From Hominimerdicola alba 8 (GTDB lineage Bacteria > Bacillota > Clostridia > Oscillospirales > Ruminococcaceae), in assembly GCF_000178155.2 (NCBI RefSeq), contig NZ_ADKM02000110.1, positions 1-64,000 of the forward strand: a stretch of DNA of 64,000 bases, given 5' to 3'. Position numbers and translations under genes: made by a program. This document shows, one piece after another, positions 27,793-35,344 of this stretch (its first letter is position 1; every line of letters begins with the position of its first letter). The notes under the pieces were generated by a model, which did no database searches, was not told where the DNA came from, and was given only the letters and a program-made list of their open reading frames with translations.

Positions 27793-28886
27793 TTTTTCAC
27801 CCGCCCCTCTATGAGTATATCGCCGTCAAGTGCTGTAACGGTGGTGTCCTCCAGCATGAACGCCTTAGCAGGCGACTTTGCGCCCTTTCCGCCGACAGGT
27901 GTGAACGGCGACTTGCCGCCGAATATCTTTGGTGCGGTGTAAGCCATGACCTTATCGACTATGCTGCATTCCAGTGCTGACCATGCAAGAGTGCCGCCGC
28001 CCTCGATAAGCACGCTGTCGATCTTTTTTTCGCCCAGCATTTTCATCAGCGCCGAAAGATCGGTGCCGCCGTTACCGTTTGGCAGGCAGACGATCTGACA
28101 GCCTGCATTTTTCAGCGCATCGGCTTTTTGGGCATCTTCTTCGCCGCAGACTATCATAGTCGGCACTTTTTCTGCGGTGCGCACGATATTGCTGTCAAGC
28201 GGTATACGCAGATGAGTGTCGCATATCATCCGCAGAGGGTCGCGACCGTTTTCGATGCGGCAGGTAAGCAGAGGGTCGTCGGCAAGGACAGTGCCTATAC
28301 CTGCCATTATCGCGGCATGTCTCAGTCTTTCGCGGTGGACATGTCTGCGGGCAGTTTCGCCTGTTATCCATTTTGACTCGCCTGTATAGCAGGCGGTCTT
28401 TCCGTCCAGGGTCATGGCGTATTTCAGTGTGACGAACGGCAGACCTGTTGTGATGAACTTGAAAAATATCTCGTTGAGTTTATCGCACTTCTCTTTGAGT
28501 ACACCCTCAGTCACCCCGATGCCGCGACTGCGCAGGAAAGCCGCGCCTTTACCCGAAACGAGGGGGTTAGGATCACTTGAACCTATATACACATGCCTTA
28601 TACCGTGTGCGGCTATCGCCTCAGTGCAGGGGGGCTGTTTGCCGTGATGACAGCAGGGTTCAAGGGTGACATACATATCAGCGCCCGCGCAGTTTATGCC
28701 TTTTTTATTGCATTGTGCGAAAGCACTGCGCTCGGCGTGCAAACTTCCGTATCTCTCATGAAAGCCTGATGCAATTATCTTTCCGTCACGGACTATCACA
28801 GCCCCGACCATCGGGTTAGGATTTACAAACCCCATGCCGTTCTCCGCACTGTCAAGCGCCGCCTGCATGAAGTCTTCGCGGTCCAT
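27777..28886 (-). CDS. ribD: Riboflavin deaminase/reductase RibD
   Basis: A 369-residue bifunctional enzyme for the second and third steps of riboflavin synthesis. The N-terminal cytidine-deaminase-like domain has the zinc ligands in HAERSAF and PCCHHGKQPPCTEAI. The C-terminal reductase domain (about 150-365) has LKYAMTLDGK, SKWITGE and a late VLIEGGGTLAWS stretch. It is the first gene of the rib operon, 26 bases downstream of the attenuator hairpin and controlled by the FMN riboswitch. Confidence 0.97.
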   Translation of the reverse strand: MDREDFMQAALDSAENGMGFVNPNPMVGAVIVRDGKIIASGFHERYGSLHAERSAFAQCNKKGINCAGADMYVTLEPCCHHGKQPPCTEAIAAHGIRHVYIGSSDPNPLVSGKGAAFLRSRGIGVTEGVLKEKCDKLNEIFFKFITTGLPFVTLKYAMTLDGKTACYTGESKWITGETARRHVHRERLRHAAIMAGIGTVLADDPLLTCRIENGRDPLRMICDTHLRIPLDSNIVRTAEKVPTMIVCGEEDAQKADALKNAGCQIVCLPNGNGGTDLSALMKMLGEKKIDSVLIEGGGTLAWSALECSIVDKVMAYTAPKIFGGKSPFTPVGGKGAKSPAKAFMLEDTTVTALDGDILIEGRVKKCSRD

Positions 28887-28911
28887 ACCATCAACTCCTT
28901 ATTAAGGGCAT

Positions 28912-28943
28912 AAAAAAGCCCCCGATATAAACACTTCGGGGGC
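28912..28943 (-). terminator. Attenuator hairpin of the FMN riboswitch
   Basis: GCCCCCGA (28918-28925) pairs with TCGGGGGC (28936-28943); on the minus strand the stem is followed by six T. It lies between the aptamer and ribD, so FMN binding would favour this terminator and shut the operon. Confidence 0.9.
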
Positions 28944-28998
28944 AAAAATATTCATGATGCGCGATGATATGCCAACATTACAAAAATGTCAGCCAATA

Positions 28999-29112
28999 TA
29001 TCTTCTCTCATCCGGACTATACCGTCGGTCCCGTAATTTCAACGGGTCAACCGCCAAAAGCGGCTCGCAGACTTTAACTGCCGGTCAGGAATCACACCCT
29101 GCCCTGAAGATG
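28999..29112 (-). promoter_or_regulatory. FMN riboswitch (RFN element)
   Basis: The minus strand carries the conserved RFN sequences: ATCTTCAGGGCAGGGTG at the 5' side, GACCGGCAGT, a GCCGC...GCGGTT arm, GGACCGACGGTATAGTCCGGATG, and the closing GAGAAGAT. It lies just downstream of a consensus promoter and upstream of a terminator and ribD. Confidence 0.96.
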
Positions 29113-29117
29113 GATAT

Positions 29118-29146
29118 ATTATATCACAGTGCTGTCCGTTTGTCAA
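29118..29146 (-). promoter_or_regulatory. Promoter of the rib operon
   Basis: On the minus strand TTGACA (29141-29146) and TATAAT (29118-29123) are separated by 17 bases, a perfect vegetative sigma match a few bases before the riboswitch. Confidence 0.9.
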
Positions 29147-29177
29147 TAGGGCAGATGGGATATTTTTCAATATCCTG

Positions 29178-29204
29178 AAAAAGCCCCCTCATGCGCTGAG
29201 GGGG
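29178..29204 (-). terminator. Terminator after the dockerin remnant and two-component genes
   Basis: CCCCCTCA (29184-29191) pairs with TGAGGGGG (29197-29204), and the minus strand then reads C followed by a T run (29178-29182). Confidence 0.85.
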
Positions 29205-29217
29205 GTGATAGTTTTAT

Positions 29218-29421
29218 TTACTGTGCGTTTTTATATTTCTGAACGATGGGCTTGATGTTCTTTACATGACCTGCTATCATAGAAACATCAGTAACAGTGA
29301 TGGTTTCGCTGTAATCAGCATCGGGCTGAGTCTGTGTGGTCACGCCTATCAGCGCATCGGGGGTCAGTTCGCCTGCCACAGCACCGTCACCGCCGTTGCA
29401 GCTTACCGCGCCGCCATTCAT
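29218..29421 (-). pseudogene. Short dockerin-like fragment
   Basis: A 67-residue frame. Its second half, ITVTDVSMIAGHVKNIKPI, resembles the second calcium-binding repeat of a Ruminococcus dockerin, while the first half is Gly/Ala-rich without the usual GDxNxDG loop. There is no signal peptide and only a weak ribosome site. It follows the response regulator gene by 35 bases and ends at a terminator. It is probably the decayed end of a dockerin protein, but a short real protein cannot be excluded. Confidence 0.4.
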
Positions 29422-29456
29422 GGTGAATATTCCGTTGCTAAATAAGTTAAAAAGTT

Positions 29457-30248
29457 TTACAGGCTATCCTGCCCGAATAGCTTACATTTTACCCCGTAAG
29501 CCCACGGATACTGTTCCATATACTGGCAAAGTCTTGCGGCGGGGACTCTTATACCGTTAAGATGGTCGTAATAATCGCACCTGAGAAGCGATTTGTCAAC
29601 GCTGTAAGCGCCGCGCGAATTGGCTATGAATTCCTTTGGAACGCCGTATTTGCTGAGGGTCTTGCGAATGTCATAAATAATGTTCCTGACATATGTGCGC
29701 TTCTCATCGCCGTCCTCTTCTTCTTTGAAGACAAGGCATCTCAATTCCTCTTCAGTGACCTCAGCACCCAGCTTGTCTATAAGGTAGGCGAGTACTTCCT
29801 TGCTGTCCTTGCGCTCGAACCTGACGGGTGAAGTGCCGTAGAACACTTCAAAATAGCCGAAGCACTGCACACGCAGTTCTCTTATGGGCAGGCGCACATG
29901 GGATATAGCCTGTCTGAGTTCTTCTTCAGATACGGGCTTGACCAGATATCCGCAGACATACTGGTCGAGGGCGCTTGCCTTATATTCGGGGTCTGAGTGA
30001 CCTGTGTAGATTATGATATTCATATCGCCGTACTTTTCGTAAAGGTGCTTTGTCAGGTCAATGCCGTTGAGAGTACCGCCGAGATCAATATCGATAAAGA
30101 CGATGTCTATTCGGTTGTTATCGGCAAAATCCATCATATCTGCCATTTTTACGAAGCCTTCGTGTATGCCGTTGGGGTCTATTTTTTTCAATTTACGTAT
30201 CAGTGCATTGACTGCCAGCTGTTCATCATCGAGTGTAACTGTTACCAT
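29457..30248 (-). CDS. Response regulator with winged-helix/BTAD-like output domain
   Basis: A 263-residue protein. The receiver domain (about 1-120) has DDE near the N terminus, phospho-acceptor Asp in VFIDIDLGG (about residue 53), Thr in IIYTGHS and Lys in YLVKPVS. After a short linker, about 130-225 (RVQCFGYFEVFYG...KDSKEVLAYLIDKLGAEVTEEELRCLVF...VRNIIYDIRKTL) matches the OmpR/SARP-type DNA-binding fold often found in Bacillota regulators that pair with LytS-like kinases. It lies one base from the sensor kinase gene, so the two are a pair. Targets unknown. Confidence 0.8.
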   Translation of the reverse strand: MVTVTLDDEQLAVNALIRKLKKIDPNGIHEGFVKMADMMDFADNNRIDIVFIDIDLGGTLNGIDLTKHLYEKYGDMNIIIYTGHSDPEYKASALDQYVCGYLVKPVSEEELRQAISHVRLPIRELRVQCFGYFEVFYGTSPVRFERKDSKEVLAYLIDKLGAEVTEEELRCLVFKEEEDGDEKRTYVRNIIYDIRKTLSKYGVPKEFIANSRGAYSVDKSLLRCDYYDHLNGIRVPAARLCQYMEQYPWAYGVKCKLFGQDSL

Positions 30249-30249
30249 T

Positions 30250-31599
30250 TTACTGCCTCCTGTCTTTTGGTATCATGATCTCTGCCACTGTCCAGTTATC
30301 GCGGCGTTTGATCTCAAGTCTGCCGCCGCACATCTGTTTCAGTCGGAATTCTGTGTTTTTAAGACCTATCCCGCCCTTGCCGAGTGTTTCGGAATTCATA
30401 TCGAATCCCTCGCCGTTATCGCGTATCTCAACGAAGAAAGCGTCATCTGTTTCATATGAAGACAGCACTACCTTTCCGTTGGGTGAATACCTGTCGATGC
30501 CGTGTTTTACTGCATTTTCTGCCAGCGGTTCGATGCTGAGTGCGGGCACTGTGAAGCCTGTGCAGTTAAGTTCAAACTCAAAGCTGAACTTTTTGCTGGT
30601 ATCGGCATGTTCTATGGCTAGGTATTCCCTCACTGCCTGCACTTCTTCTTCAAAGGGTATGGGTTCGGTGCTTTCGGTGGCATCTATGTTATTGCGCAGG
30701 TATCTTGCGAAATGGTCAAGCAGTTCTGCCGCACGTTCGGGGTCGGTATAGCAGACCTCCTGCACAGCTATCATGGCATTGTTGATAAAATGGGGCTTTA
30801 TCTGTGCCTGCATGAGGTTCAGCTTGGTTTCTGCGAGTTCGGTCTTGGCTTTTTCGAGGTCATAGCCGTATTTCAGTGTGACTTCGGTCTTGTTTTTTTC
30901 GTACTGTAAGAACATCACCAGTGCCGCGACAGCTATCATCTCGTTGTTCATCGACCTGCCTGAATTTGACAATCCGCTGACAAAGCCAAGCATCGGGAAG
31001 AATGAAGCGGTCAGTATTATTTTTTTGATAAACGCATCGGTCTGTTTCCAGTGGAAAGCTATCTCGGCGGCGATGAAAACAAATGTCAGTATAGTAACGC
31101 CCTGCCATACATAGAAGCCCCATTTGCGGGAGTAACCGCCGCATTCGTCTATGCGGTAGATGGCATCTGTAAAGGGTGTGACCGCAAGCATCACAGCCAT
31201 TGGTATCTGCAAAAGCTGGAAAGCGGTAAGCGCTCTTTTCATACGGTCTATCTTATGTTTGACAGCTATGTTGTCCTTTATGACCTGTAAAAAGAAAAAC
31301 GTCTGGAAGCCGCCGATAAGATAATAAAAGAACATCGCCGCCGTGATATGAGGGCGCGAAAATCTTATAAAAAGAATTATCGTTATCTCGCATAAGTTAT
31401 ACAGGAAAGATGCACAGTAAAAGATAAGCAGTTCTTTTGAGAGGGGGATCTTGACTTTGTTGATAAGTTCATCGCTTTTGTCGCGTTGAATGCTTAACTG
31501 CATATTGAATATCAGAAACAGCAGGAACAATTCGTTCCAGCATTCTATCATAAGGCGAATGAATGTCTGCAAGCCTATCCGCTGTAAGATCTCGTTCAT
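30250..31599 (-). CDS. Membrane sensor histidine kinase, LytS/YesM type
   Basis: A 449-residue kinase. The N-terminal 235 residues hold about six hydrophobic segments (for example around 18-35, 55-78, 88-105, 130-145, 165-185 and 195-210), then a coiled-coil stretch (about 240-265). The His_kinase domain of the LytS kind has QAQIKPHFINNAMIAV with the phospho-accepting His near 271, followed by an ATP-binding domain with NAVKHGIDRYS, IRDNGEGFD and KGGIGLKNT. It forms an operon with the response regulator. The transcript from the promoter at 31739-31767 passes through a 102-bp palindrome before the ATG. Signal unknown. Confidence 0.85.
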   Translation of the reverse strand: MNEILQRIGLQTFIRLMIECWNELFLLFLIFNMQLSIQRDKSDELINKVKIPLSKELLIFYCASFLYNLCEITIILFIRFSRPHITAAMFFYYLIGGFQTFFFLQVIKDNIAVKHKIDRMKRALTAFQLLQIPMAVMLAVTPFTDAIYRIDECGGYSRKWGFYVWQGVTILTFVFIAAEIAFHWKQTDAFIKKIILTASFFPMLGFVSGLSNSGRSMNNEMIAVAALVMFLQYEKNKTEVTLKYGYDLEKAKTELAETKLNLMQAQIKPHFINNAMIAVQEVCYTDPERAAELLDHFARYLRNNIDATESTEPIPFEEEVQAVREYLAIEHADTSKKFSFEFELNCTGFTVPALSIEPLAENAVKHGIDRYSPNGKVVLSSYETDDAFFVEIRDNGEGFDMNSETLGKGGIGLKNTEFRLKQMCGGRLEIKRRDNWTVAEIMIPKDRRQ

Positions 31600-31615
31600 G
31601 GGTACACTCCTGTCT

Positions 31616-31717
31616 TATAGTAAACGACATTAATTTCATGACATTCAGCGCTCACAGCCACAATAATAACAGCGTCAGTGAGCGCTGAATGTAGAAATAA
31701 ATATGTCGTTTACTATA
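31616..31717. repeat. 102-bp TA-bounded palindrome (second MITE-like family)
   Basis: TATAGTAAACGACAT (31616-31630) and ATGTCGTTTACTATA (31703-31717) are perfect 15-base inverted repeats; inside, ACATTCAGCGCTCAC pairs with GTGAGCGCTGAATGT. Its TA-TAG...CTA-TA ends resemble the 99-bp family, but the interior is unrelated. It lies in the leader of the sensor kinase gene, 17 bases before the ATG. Confidence 0.75.
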
Positions 31718-31738
31718 ATATATAGTTCATCTTATGAT

Positions 31739-31767
31739 ATTATATACTTTATTTTTTTCGTTGTCAA
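31739..31767 (-). promoter_or_regulatory. Promoter of the two-component operon
   Basis: On the minus strand TTGACA (31762-31767) and TATAAT (31739-31744) are 17 bases apart. Confidence 0.85.
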
Positions 31768-31814
31768 GGCGGAGCACCTTTTTGACAGACGGATACAGAT
31801 GTACTTTAAAACTA

Positions 31815-31913
31815 TAGCGATCCAACTTTTTAAATTCACAAAATCCAGTCGCAAAAGCTGGGATCTATGGGTTTTGTGACCGGATCTTGTCTGAATTTTA
31901 AGGCGGATTGCTA
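31815..31913 (-). repeat. 99-bp TA-bounded palindromic element, copy C
   Basis: The same element as copies A and D in the opposite orientation, with TA outside both ends (31813-31814, 31914-31915). Its right edge ends one base before the -35 box of the GNAT promoter, so the insertion lies directly upstream of that promoter. Confidence 0.85.
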
Positions 31914-31915
31914 TA

Positions 31916-31975
31916 TTGACTTTTTGAGCGAGCGGGTGTATAATGGTATTCGGTTAGATAACACTAACTGAATAC
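31916..31975 (+). promoter_or_regulatory. GNAT promoter with 30-bp palindromic operator
   Basis: TTGACT (31916-31921), a 17-base spacer and TATAAT (31939-31944) form a near-consensus promoter. Directly after it lies a palindrome at 31946-31975: GTATTC-g-GTTAG-ATAACA-CTAAC-t-GAATAC, with 11 of 12 arm bases paired. It would cover the transcription start, as expected for a repressor site. The core GTTAG-N6-CTAAC recurs upstream of the NRPS/PKS cluster. Confidence 0.85.
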
Positions 31976-32045
31976 AGGAAAACAGGTGCGGGGCAGGCTG
32001 AGAATACTCAGGACTGCATTCGCAGACAGATGCGGGAGGGTAAAA

Positions 32046-32675
32046 ATGAAAAAATTGCGCGGGCTGTCTGAACGTGAGGTAGAGGATATCTCCCGCCAGA
32101 TAGCGGATTCTTTCTATGATTACAGATACAATGAAGCGGACAGGGGACTGCTGAAATATATCCACGACCGCGAAGCCATGTACACATATATCGGTGCGAT
32201 AGTCAGGGCGGCTTACAAAAGCGGTCTGCTGTATGCAACTTCTGACAGGCGTGAGGGATATCTGATACTGTCGGGCGAGGGAGTCGGCAGTATCGGCGTG
32301 GTTGACGGGATAAAGATGATATTCGCTGAAAAAAAGGCGCTGGGCGGCTGGGGAAAGCTGAAAGACTTTGTATCTGCCTGCTTTAGCAATGGCGGCAGCA
32401 TCGAAACGAGGATGAAAAAGGCGAAGCGAAAATTCATAAGGATAGAAGTGCTTGTGGTGCGCCCCGAATTTCAGCGGCAGGGGTATATGCGGAAAATGCT
32501 GGAAAGTGTCTGCGCGCTTGCAGACAAGAAACATCTGCCGATAATACTTGATACTGACGACATGGATAAAAGTCAGCGCTACCGACATCTCGGCATGAAG
32601 CTGGACAGAATGCGTGACTGCGGCGAAAAGTTCCATATGTACGACCTTATACGCGAATGCCGCACAGCGGTATGA
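32046..32675 (+). CDS. GNAT-family N-acetyltransferase
   Basis: A 209-residue protein. The C-terminal half has the acetyl-CoA motif A: IEVLVVRPEFQRQGYMRKML with the R/Q-x-x-G-x-R loop, then DTDDMDKSQRYRHLGMKL, typical of small-molecule or protein GNAT acetyltransferases. The N-terminal half (about 1-110) is helical and without a recognised motif. The ATG at 32046 has GGGAGGG at 32034-32040; an upstream in-frame start at 31986 lies within the leader and is rejected. It is a single gene between its own promoter/operator and a strong terminator. Substrate unknown; the operator shared with the NRPS/PKS cluster makes a role in self-protection or tailoring possible (inference). Confidence 0.8.
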   Translation: MKKLRGLSEREVEDISRQIADSFYDYRYNEADRGLLKYIHDREAMYTYIGAIVRAAYKSGLLYATSDRREGYLILSGEGVGSIGVVDGIKMIFAEKKALGGWGKLKDFVSACFSNGGSIETRMKKAKRKFIRIEVLVVRPEFQRQGYMRKMLESVCALADKKHLPIILDTDDMDKSQRYRHLGMKLDRMRDCGEKFHMYDLIRECRTAV

Positions 32676-32699
32676 AAAACTGTGCTGTGACAAACAAGG

Positions 32700-32738
32700 C
32701 AGGTGCTTCACTATAAACTGATGAAGCACCTGTTTTTT
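32700..32738 (+). terminator. Terminator after the GNAT gene
   Basis: CAGGTGCTTCA (32700-32710) pairs exactly with TGAAGCACCTG (32722-32732), followed by six T. Confidence 0.92.
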
Positions 32739-32775
32739 GATTATTTTAAATATCTGCAAGAACGTTTTGTGGCTG

Positions 32776-34770
32776 TTATGACTTTTTCTTTGTTACAACA
32801 GCGATCGCTGACAGCAGTGACATTGCCGCAAATGCCGCAGGTGCATTGCCTGTGCTTGGGTTTGCGGTGGTGTTGGCGGTCGCACGACTTGAAGGATCAG
32901 CCTGTGAACTGCCTGCCTGACTTTCGCTCTCAGATCTGTTTTCGCCTGCGGAAGAGGAACTTATCGCGGGTGCTGAACTTTCGGGGGATTTGGCGGCATA
33001 GAATTCCCTGACCATTTCGCCCAGCGATGCGATATCGTACAGTTTGCTGTAATCTGTCACCTCAGTGCCATCGACCATAGTTTTTTCGGCAAGTTCATGA
33101 TCGACAGCCGCGCCGAAGTCGGCATCGGTATTGTCGGCAGATACCAGCTTTTTACTGCCTGACATGCAGTAAAATCCGCCGAGAGGGTCTGAAAAGATAG
33201 CCAGCGTGCATGAACCGCCGCCGCTCTGCTCGCCCAGCAGACAAATACCCATGTCTTTAGCCATCACTGCCATGAGGTTTGCACAGGAGAAGGACATTTT
33301 TGAAGTGACCACGCCAAAGTTGAAGTCGTAGACTACGTTTTTGTCATCATCATCGAAATCGCCGTCAAGGTCGAGGTCGATGTCTATATCCTGAGTGACA
33401 TATGAGCCTGTGACTGTGCTGAGCATGCGGATATTTGTGCGGTCATCGGGTGTGCCGACGCTGTTTTCGAGTATCGCAGTCATGTAGCTGAGGACTGCTG
33501 TTGAGCCGCCTGTGTTTGCTGAGATGTCGATGATAAAGTTTTTGACACCATGCTCTTTTGCGTGGTCAAGCGACCATTTGAACGGCTCGATGACATCATT
33601 GAAAAACTGAACAAAGCTGAACACTGCTGTGTCGCCCTCGACAGCGTAGCAGATCTGACCGTCATTCCAGCTGTTTACGAGTTCAATATTCTGAAAAGCA
33701 TTATTTTTCTGCTCGTTTGTTTCCATCATTTTTTCGTTTTTAAGCAGAGTATTTATCACCGAATCGCGAGCCATATTTTCGGCATCTGTCTGCGGTGCGG
33801 TGAGTCTGATGAGCCAGTCGTTAAGAAGTTCGCATTCGGGGTAGAGCATACCGCTGTTATTGTAATCGATATACATGACGGTATGACCGCCGTCATCAAA
33901 CTCGTCACTGAGCATGCTCATACCGATCGCCTGGTCTGACCTGCTGGTGGAAAGCAGAAGTTCTTTTGCAAGTCGGCTCTCATCGCTGTAGGTGTCGAGG
34001 GTCTTGTCAAGCCCCTGTTCTTCTATCAGCGGGGCAAACTCAGCTTTCAGCGGTGCGCCGTACAGCTTATCAGTGACAAAGCAGAGTTCACGGTAAGTGA
34101 AATCTGCGATAGCCTGCGAACGCTCCATCTGCTGATAAACAGGTGACCTGTCAAAGTAGCCGCTGCCCGTCGCCATCGAGAAAGAATGCTCGAAATACAG
34201 TTCACCGTCCTGATAGGCGGCGTAGTTGTAGGTATTGTTTTCGAGGTCGTTCATGGTGGTCAGCGGCAGGTAGACCTCGCCGTCAGCTTCTATGATGTCG
34301 ATGCCGTATTCGGAAAAATCAAGCGTAACGGGCTTTGGGTCATCGACGGTGAGGGGCAGTTCGACCAGATAATCGCTTTCAAGCTCAGAGCCTTCATTGA
34401 AAGGGTCTTCAAACATAAAATGCTCAAAATTATCAAAAAAAATAGTATCAGCCGATGGGTCTATGACCATTGAACCGTTCTCGTTTGAAACGGTATAAGT
34501 GCCGTCATCATTGCGGATACACTGCGCCGCCACTGTATGCGCCCTGCTCATGAAATCGGCAGGTCTGATATAAGGCAGTTCCGGCATTTCATCGGTAAAA
34601 AGGCATTTGGTTTCGGCAGTGTTGTCCATACTGTACAGATGTGTTTTCAGCATTTTTACAGTGTAGGGACTATCAGCCTTTGCACACAGCACGCTGCCTG
34701 AAGGCAGCGAAGCACCCATCACAGCCGCAGCAGCAAGGGTTGTCAGCCTTTTCAACGCATTATACATCAT
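32776..34770 (-). CDS. Secreted S41-family peptidase with cell-wall anchor
   Basis: A 664-residue protein with an N-terminal signal peptide (about 1-32). The C-terminal processing-protease fold spans about 370-590: IIDISANTGGSTAV, then FSCANLM with the probable nucleophile Ser, and GEQSGGGSC, where S41 enzymes usually carry the catalytic Lys a few residues away. The last 60 residues are a Ser/Ala/Glu-rich spacer, an NPSTG motif, a hydrophobic stretch and KKK, i.e. a sortase-type anchor with Asn instead of Leu. The protein should be displayed on the cell surface. Substrate unknown. It is a single gene with its own promoter at 34866-34894. Confidence 0.78.
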   Translation of the reverse strand: MMYNALKRLTTLAAAAVMGASLPSGSVLCAKADSPYTVKMLKTHLYSMDNTAETKCLFTDEMPELPYIRPADFMSRAHTVAAQCIRNDDGTYTVSNENGSMVIDPSADTIFFDNFEHFMFEDPFNEGSELESDYLVELPLTVDDPKPVTLDFSEYGIDIIEADGEVYLPLTTMNDLENNTYNYAAYQDGELYFEHSFSMATGSGYFDRSPVYQQMERSQAIADFTYRELCFVTDKLYGAPLKAEFAPLIEEQGLDKTLDTYSDESRLAKELLLSTSRSDQAIGMSMLSDEFDDGGHTVMYIDYNNSGMLYPECELLNDWLIRLTAPQTDAENMARDSVINTLLKNEKMMETNEQKNNAFQNIELVNSWNDGQICYAVEGDTAVFSFVQFFNDVIEPFKWSLDHAKEHGVKNFIIDISANTGGSTAVLSYMTAILENSVGTPDDRTNIRMLSTVTGSYVTQDIDIDLDLDGDFDDDDKNVVYDFNFGVVTSKMSFSCANLMAVMAKDMGICLLGEQSGGGSCTLAIFSDPLGGFYCMSGSKKLVSADNTDADFGAAVDHELAEKTMVDGTEVTDYSKLYDIASLGEMVREFYAAKSPESSAPAISSSSAGENRSESESQAGSSQADPSSRATANTTANPSTGNAPAAFAAMSLLSAIAVVTKKKS

Positions 34771-34865
34771 AAAACCACCCTTTCAGATATTGATATTGCA
34801 CACAGCACTCGGGATATACAGAACCGCATGCAGTTTTGTAGGATATTGACATCTTGATATATCAT

Positions 34866-34894
34866 ATTGTAACATATTATATAAAAAAAGTCAA
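34866..34894 (-). promoter_or_regulatory. Promoter of the S41 peptidase gene
   Basis: On the minus strand TTGACT (34889-34894) and TACAAT (34866-34871) are 17 bases apart; the leader is about 90 bases. Confidence 0.75.
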
Positions 34895-35069
34895 CCTTTA
34901 CGCAATATTAAATACAATATCTATAAAAACTTTCGCGTGAGGACAACATCAGCGCCTAGCAACGGTGGAAAGTTATTTTTAGCGAAGTTTACAAAAAATT
35001 CACAAATCCACCCCGAAAAGAGGTGCTCTGCGTAACTCTTTTGTGACTGAGATATGTTATAATATATAC

Positions 35070-35230
35070 AGTGAAATCAATATACTTTATCGTTATTATT
35101 TCATCTAACCCCACCGTCGGGCGCGAAGCGAACTGTTTCTCAATTATTCCAACCCCATTTTGCAGCGTCCGACAAGATAACAGTGCCGAACTCTTCAGCA
35201 TACTGACATGCTGTGGTGTTCGGCTTTTTT
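35070..35230 (+). ncRNA. Candidate small RNA ending in a terminator
   Basis: A TATAAT box at 35058-35063 (no good -35) is followed by about 160 bases without an ORF. The segment has a long-range stem GTCGGGCGC with GCGTCCGAC (35116-35124 and 35164-35172, one G.T pair) and ends at a strong hairpin GCCGAAC/GTTCGGC (35185-35191, 35218-35224) with T6. It matches no RNA family that I can name. It could be a small RNA or only a leader-less terminator. Confidence 0.35.
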
Positions 35231-35267
35231 GTTTGGTGTGGGAAATGACAGCCGTTATAAAAAGGAA

Positions 35268-35308
35268 AAACTCACGCCCGCGAAACAGATGGGGTGTGAG
35301 TTTTTTTT
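35268..35308. terminator. Terminator after the rhodanese-ThiF gene
   Basis: ACTCACGCCC (35270-35279) pairs with GGGTGTGAGT (35292-35301, one G.T pair), with T8 on the plus side and A5 on the other, so it can act in both directions. A 20-bp perfect palindrome (TATACTATTA/TAATAGTATA, 35315-35334) lies between it and the gene. Confidence 0.8.
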
Positions 35309-35344
35309 GTGGGTTATACTATTATAATAGTATAGATGTTTTGG

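Noticed and set aside
34980-35060. Possible riboswitch upstream of the candidate small RNA
   Set aside because: No recognisable aptamer sequence and no downstream gene on that strand.
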